From NCBI GenBank assembly GCA_020718945.1, contig DYRB01000090.1, forward strand, positions 1-9,424: DNA of 9,424 nucleotides, given 5' to 3'. How positions within the stretch are numbered: position 1 is the first letter of the stretch; every line of letters starts with the position of its first letter. The notes below the pieces were generated by a model, which saw nothing but the letters and a program-made list of their open reading frames with translations, was not told the origin of the DNA and ran no database searches. This document shows, one piece after another, positions 6,119-9,424 of this stretch. This DNA comes from Lamprocystis purpurea. GTDB taxonomy: Bacteria > Pseudomonadota > Gammaproteobacteria > Chromatiales > Chromatiaceae. The translations under genes were made by a program, and so were the position numbers.

Positions 6119-6751
6119 ATGCCCCGAACCCGGGTTAAGATCTGCGGCCTTACGCGGCCCGACGACGCCCTGGCCGCGGCGGCGGCGGGGGCCGATGCCA
6201 TTGGTCTGGTCTTCTACGCCCAGAGCCCCAGGGCGGTGGATGCGGCCCAGGCCCGGTCGGTGCTGGCGCTGCTGCCGCCCTTCGTGACCAGCGTCGGGCT
6301 CTTTGTCGATGCCGATCCGGCCTTCGTCCGGGGTGTCTTGGCCGAGGTCCCCCTGGACCTGCTCCAGTTCCATGGCGCCGAGCCCCCGGACTACTGCGCC
6401 GCCTTCGGGCGGCCCTGGATCAAGGCCCTGCGGGTGCGGCCCGGCCTGGATCTGGCCCGGGCCTACCTGGACTACGACGGGGCGGCGGCCCTGCTCCTGG
6501 ACACCTACAGACCCGGGGTCCCGGGGGGTACCGGGCAGTCCTTCGACTGGGGGCTGATACCGGAGGCCCTGGCCCCCTCTATAGTCCTGGCCGGGGGCCT
6601 GGACCCGGACAATGTGGCCGAGGCGATCAGGCGCGTCGGTCCCTGGGCTGTGGATGTGAGCGGCGGGGTCGAGGCGGCCCGCGGCATCAAGGACCCGGCC
6701 AAGATAGCTGCCTTTATGAATGGGGTGAGAGATGGCGACAGATCCCGATAA
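6119..6751 (+). CDS. trpF: Phosphoribosylanthranilate isomerase
   Basis: TrpF is a cytoplasmic single-domain (beta/alpha)8 barrel. It performs the Amadori rearrangement of N-(5'-phosphoribosyl)anthranilate to CdRP in tryptophan synthesis. The 210-residue protein has the catalytic cysteine C9 in RVKICGLTR and the general-acid aspartate D128 in LLLDTYRPG. It also has GGTGQSFDW and two phosphate-binding loops, LAGGLDPDNV and VDVSGGVE. Length is typical for a monofunctional enzyme; it is not fused to TrpC. The ATG at 6119 has only a weak ribosome-binding sequence (AGG at 6107-6109), but the family motif starts within five residues, so the start is firm. The 3' end overlaps trpB by 20 bases, which implies translational coupling. 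It is the first gene of the trpF-trpB-trpA-accD run, just after the second inverted-repeat element. I see no Trp-rich leader peptide, so classical attenuation is not indicated. Confidence 0.97.
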   Translation: MPRTRVKICGLTRPDDALAAAAAGADAIGLVFYAQSPRAVDAAQARSVLALLPPFVTSVGLFVDADPAFVRGVLAEVPLDLLQFHGAEPPDYCAAFGRPWIKALRVRPGLDLARAYLDYDGAAALLLDTYRPGVPGGTGQSFDWGLIPEALAPSIVLAGGLDPDNVAEAIRRVGPWAVDVSGGVEAARGIKDPAKIAAFMNGVRDGDRSR

Positions 6752-7946
6752 CCGATTCGACGGGCCGGACGCGCGGGGGCACTTCGGGCCCTACGGCGGC
6801 ATGTTCGTCCCCGAGACCCTGATGCACCCCTTGCAGGAGTTGCGTCAGGCCTACGAGCGCTACCGCAGCGACCCGCAGTTTCTCGCCGAGCTCAACGCGG
6901 ACCTGCGCGACTACGTCGGCCGGCCCTCGCCCATTTACCACGCCGAGCGCTGGAGCCGGGAGCTGGGCGGGGCCCAGATCTTCCTCAAACGCGAGGACCT
7001 GAACCACACCGGCGCCCACAAGATCAACAACACCATAGGCCAGGCCCTGCTGGCCCGGCGCATGGGCAAGACCCGCATCATCGCCGAGACCGGGGCCGGC
7101 CAGCACGGCGTTGCCACTGCTACCGTGGCCGCCCGCCTGGGGCTCCAGTGCGTGGTCTATATGGGCGAGGTGGACCTGGCCCGTCAGGAGGCCAACGTAT
7201 TCCGCATGCGCCTGCTGGGGGCCGAGGTGGTGGCGGTCAAGTCCGGTTCGCGCACGCTCAAAGATGCGTTGAACGAGGCCATGCGGGACTGGGTGACCAA
7301 CGTGGACGACACCTTCTACATCATCGGGACCGTGGCCGGGCCCCACCCCTATCCGGCCATGGTGCGCGACTTCCAGACCGTCATAGGCCGCGAGGCCCGC
7401 ACCCAGATGCTGGAGCGCACCGGGCGCCTGCCCGATGCCCTGGTCGCCTGCGTCGGCGGCGGCTCCAACGCCATCGGGCTCTTCCACCCCTTCCTGCACG
7501 ACCCGGAGGTGGCCCTGTATGGCGTGGAGGCGGCGGGCGACGGCCTGGCCACTGGGCACCACGCCGCTCCGCTGACCGCCGGGCGCCCCGGGGTCCTGCA
7601 CGGCAACCGGACCTATCTCATGGAGGACGACGACGGCCAGATTATCGAGACCCACTCGGTCTCCGCCGGCCTGGACTACCCAGGGGTCGGCCCCGAGCAC
7701 GCCTGGCTCAAGGACTTGGGGCGTGCGGTCTACGACGCGGTCACCGACGACGAGGCCCTGGCCGCCTTCCATGCCCTGACCCGCATCGAGGGCATAATCC
7801 CGGCCCTGGAGAGCAGCCACGCCCTGGCCTATGCCGCCAAGCTGGCCCCCACCATGGCCCGCGACCGCAGCATCCTGATCAACCTCTCCGGGCGGGGGGA
7901 CAAGGACATGCACACCGTGGCCAGCCGCCAGGGGGTCAAGCTGTGA
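6732..7946 (+). CDS. trpB: Tryptophan synthase beta chain
   Basis: TrpB is the PLP-dependent beta subunit of the alpha2-beta2 tryptophan synthase. It condenses L-serine with indole channelled from TrpA to give L-tryptophan. The 404-residue protein has the PLP lysine K97 in NHTGAHKINN and the catalytic glutamate E119 in IIAETGAGQHG. It also has the PLP phosphate loop GGGSNAIG (242-249), D315 in SAGLDYPGVG, and S386 in NLSGRGDKDMHTV near the C-terminus. These are the E. coli positions shifted by about ten because of a longer N-terminus. It is the canonical TrpB1 type, not TrpB2. The ATG at 6732 is preceded by GGGGTGAG (6722-6729) and lies inside the end of trpF. The stop TGA overlaps the GTG start of trpA by three bases in a GTGA arrangement, fitting equal production of the two subunits. 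Confidence 0.98.
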   Translation: MATDPDNRFDGPDARGHFGPYGGMFVPETLMHPLQELRQAYERYRSDPQFLAELNADLRDYVGRPSPIYHAERWSRELGGAQIFLKREDLNHTGAHKINNTIGQALLARRMGKTRIIAETGAGQHGVATATVAARLGLQCVVYMGEVDLARQEANVFRMRLLGAEVVAVKSGSRTLKDALNEAMRDWVTNVDDTFYIIGTVAGPHPYPAMVRDFQTVIGREARTQMLERTGRLPDALVACVGGGSNAIGLFHPFLHDPEVALYGVEAAGDGLATGHHAAPLTAGRPGVLHGNRTYLMEDDDGQIIETHSVSAGLDYPGVGPEHAWLKDLGRAVYDAVTDDEALAAFHALTRIEGIIPALESSHALAYAAKLAPTMARDRSILINLSGRGDKDMHTVASRQGVKL

Positions 7947-8749
7947 GCCGCATACCCGGTATGTTCGCGGCCCTCAAGGCCGAGGGGCGCACGGCCCTGA
8001 TCCCCTTCGTCACCGCCGGAGATCCGAACCCCGAGGTCACGGTCCCCCTGATGCACGCCATGGTCGCGGCGGGCGCGGACCTGCTGGAGCTGGGCGTGCC
8101 CTTTTCCGATCCCATCGCCGACGGGCCTGTGATACAGCGCGCCACCGAGCGGGCCCTGGCCCACCACGTCAGCCTGCGCCAGGTGTTGGACATGGTCCGC
8201 ACCTTCCGCCAGACCAACGCCACTACCCCGGTGGTCCTGATGGGCTATTTGAATCCCATCGAGGTTATGGGCTACGCGGGCTTCGCCGCCCAGGCCAGCG
8301 CCGCCGGGGTGGACGGGGCCCTGGTGGTGGACGTGCCGCCGGAGGAGGGGGCCGACTTGGTCGCCGCCCTGCGGGCCCAGGGGCTGGATCTGGTCTATTT
8401 GCTGGCCCCGACCTCCACCGCCGACCGCATCGAGGCCATAGCCCAGGTTGCCTCGGGCTTCGTCTACTACGTGTCGGTCAAGGGCGTCACCGGGGCGGGG
8501 CACCTGGATGTGGCCGAGGTGGCGCAGCGCCTGGTCCCTATCCGCGAGCGTATCTCCCTGCCCCTGGGGGTCGGTTTCGGCATCAAGGACCCGCAGACCG
8601 CCGCGGCGGTGGCCCGGGTGGCGGATGCGGTCATTGTCGGCAGTGCCATAGTCTCGCGCATGGAGCAACTCGCCGAGGACCCGCAGGCCATCCCCGGCGT
8701 CATCGGTGCCTATCTGGGCACCCTGCGCAGCGCCATAGATCAGAGGTAG
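7943..8749 (+). CDS. trpA: Tryptophan synthase alpha chain
   Basis: TrpA is the alpha subunit of tryptophan synthase. It cleaves indole-3-glycerol phosphate to indole and glyceraldehyde 3-phosphate and passes indole through the internal tunnel to TrpB. Translation from GTG at 7943 gives 268 residues, the same length as the E. coli protein. The two catalytic acids are in place: E49 in DLLELGVPFSDP and D60 in PIADGPVIQRA. LIPFVTAGDP at the N-terminus and YYVSVKGVTGAG and VGFGIKDP further on are the family's substrate-phosphate regions. The GTG start overlaps the trpB stop (GTGA) and has AGGGGG at 7930-7935 with 7-base spacing. The frame is also open far upstream inside trpB, but that is a GC-rich shadow. 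The next gene, accD, begins four bases after the TAG stop. Confidence 0.97.
   Translation: MSRIPGMFAALKAEGRTALIPFVTAGDPNPEVTVPLMHAMVAAGADLLELGVPFSDPIADGPVIQRATERALAHHVSLRQVLDMVRTFRQTNATTPVVLMGYLNPIEVMGYAGFAAQASAAGVDGALVVDVPPEEGADLVAALRAQGLDLVYLLAPTSTADRIEAIAQVASGFVYYVSVKGVTGAGHLDVAEVAQRLVPIRERISLPLGVGFGIKDPQTAAAVARVADAVIVGSAIVSRMEQLAEDPQAIPGVIGAYLGTLRSAIDQR
8742..8746 (+). promoter_or_regulatory. Ribosome-binding site that favours the upstream accD start
   Basis: AGAGG lies 7 bases before the ATG at 8754, inside the last codons of trpA. The alternative accD start at 8793, which corresponds to the E. coli start, has no comparable sequence at a normal distance; AAGG at 8777-8780 is 12 bases away. 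The site therefore supports initiation at 8754. Confidence 0.55.
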
Positions 8750-8753
8750 TGCG

Positions 8754-9424
8754 ATGAGCCCCCCCAATTTCGGCGACAAGGTCGAGCAGACCATGAGCTG
8801 GTTCGAGCGGCTGATGCCGAGCCGCATCCGCACCGAGGTCTCCAACAAGCGCGCCGTGCCCGAGGGACTCTGGGCCAAGTGCCCGGGGTGCGCGGCCATA
8901 CTCTACCGCGCCGAACTGGAGCGGAACCTGGAGGTCTGCCCCAAGTGCAACCACCATAACCGGGTGTCGGCGCGGCGGCGCCTGGCCGCCTTCCTGGACC
9001 CGGGGAGCGCCACCGACATCGGTGCCGAACTGGAGTCGGTGGACCCGCTCAAGTTCAAGGACATCAAGAAGTACAAGGACCGCCTGGTGGCGGCCCAGAA
9101 GCAGAGCGGCGAGAAGGACGCCCTGATCGTCCAGCGCGGCAAGCTCAAGGGCCAGGACCTGGTGGCCGCCGCCTTCGAGTTCGGCTTCATGGGTGGCTCC
9201 ATGGGTTCGGTGGTGGGTGAACGCTTCGTCCGTGGGGTGGACGCGGCCCTCGAGCTGAACTGCCCCCTGGTGTGCTTCTCCGCCAGCGGCGGGGCGCGCA
9301 TGCAGGAGTCGCTGTTCTCCCTGATGCAAATGGCCAAGACCAGCGCCGCCCTGGGGCGCCTGCGCGCCGCCGGGCTGCCCTTCGTCTCGGTGATGACCGA
9401 CCCGACCATGGGCGGGGTCTCCGC
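8754..9424 (+). CDS. accD: Acetyl-CoA carboxylase carboxyltransferase beta subunit, N-terminal part (3' end outside the window)
   Basis: AccD pairs with AccA to form the carboxyltransferase that moves the carboxyl group from biotin to acetyl-CoA. This gives malonyl-CoA, the first committed step of fatty acid synthesis. The open frame runs 223 codons to the window edge without a stop. It shows the four-cysteine zinc ribbon (C43, C46, C62, C65 in CPGC and CPKC), then LYRAELERNLEVCPKC, KYKDRL, AAFEFGFMGGSMGSVVGERF, CFSASGGARMQES and SVMTDPTMGGVSA. The last two belong to the crotonase-like acyl-CoA core. From the ATG at 8754 it carries 13 residues before MSWFERL, where the E. coli protein begins. 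The ribosome-binding site favours 8754, but 8793 is possible. It sits four bases after trpA, so fatty acid and tryptophan genes are probably co-transcribed. The truncation is only the end of the window. Confidence 0.97.
   Translation, partial: MSPPNFGDKVEQTMSWFERLMPSRIRTEVSNKRAVPEGLWAKCPGCAAILYRAELERNLEVCPKCNHHNRVSARRRLAAFLDPGSATDIGAELESVDPLKFKDIKKYKDRLVAAQKQSGEKDALIVQRGKLKGQDLVAAAFEFGFMGGSMGSVVGERFVRGVDAALELNCPLVCFSASGGARMQESLFSLMQMAKTSAALGRLRAAGLPFVSVMTDPTMGGVS

Noticed and set aside
6057..6287. Small plus-strand frame across the repeat arm and the start of trpF
   Set aside because: It is out of frame with trpF and begins in the repeat arm; it has no independent support.
4906..7913. Minus-strand open frames opposite truA and trpB
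   Set aside because: They overlap conserved enzymes in full, have shadow composition, and have no convincing starts.
7148..7942. Upstream extension of the trpA frame through trpB
   Set aside because: The frame is open by GC bias only. The conserved TrpA N-terminus begins at GTG 7943 with a good ribosome-binding site.

Overview
The window is a GC-rich stretch (roughly two thirds G+C, strong third-position G/C) from a gammaproteobacterium. All recognised genes lie on the + strand in the order leuB (3' end) - asd - fimV - truA - trpF - trpB - trpA - accD (5' part). This is a familiar chromosomal block in Gammaproteobacteria, and the Gram-negative long-form Asd and the giant FimV fit that group. 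A purple-sulfur-type lineage (Chromatiales) is a reasonable guess from composition and from the trpF-trpB-trpA-accD arrangement, but it is inference.

Layout. Bases 1-304 hold the end of leuB. Bases 305-547 are a gap with a large inverted-repeat element. Asd (548-1663) is followed by a 291-base leader region containing a candidate sigma70 promoter and GC-rich palindromes, and then by the 1023-residue pilus/polarity hub protein FimV (1955-5026). Between fimV and truA lies a C-rich, G-poor stretch followed by a perfect 11-bp hairpin that ends at the probable truA start. After truA (to 5898) comes a second gap of 220 bases with a second copy of the inverted-repeat element. Then follows a compact run, trpF-trpB-trpA-accD, with overlaps of 20 and 4 bases and a 4-base gap. 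accD runs off the right edge.

Functionally the genes are housekeeping: leucine synthesis, the aspartate-semialdehyde branch point (lysine/diaminopimelate, threonine, methionine), type IV pilus assembly and polarity, tRNA pseudouridylation, the last three steps of tryptophan synthesis, and the carboxyltransferase beta subunit of acetyl-CoA carboxylase. I see no defence system, mobile gene, CRISPR array or RNA gene.

The most interesting content is non-coding. Two copies of an imperfect inverted repeat have arms made of three CGCAAAT heptamers at about 10-bp (one helical turn) spacing. They sit in two gene junctions of the window, have conserved arms, and have unrelated interiors. They look like members of a dispersed intergenic repeat family rather than of a simple terminator class.
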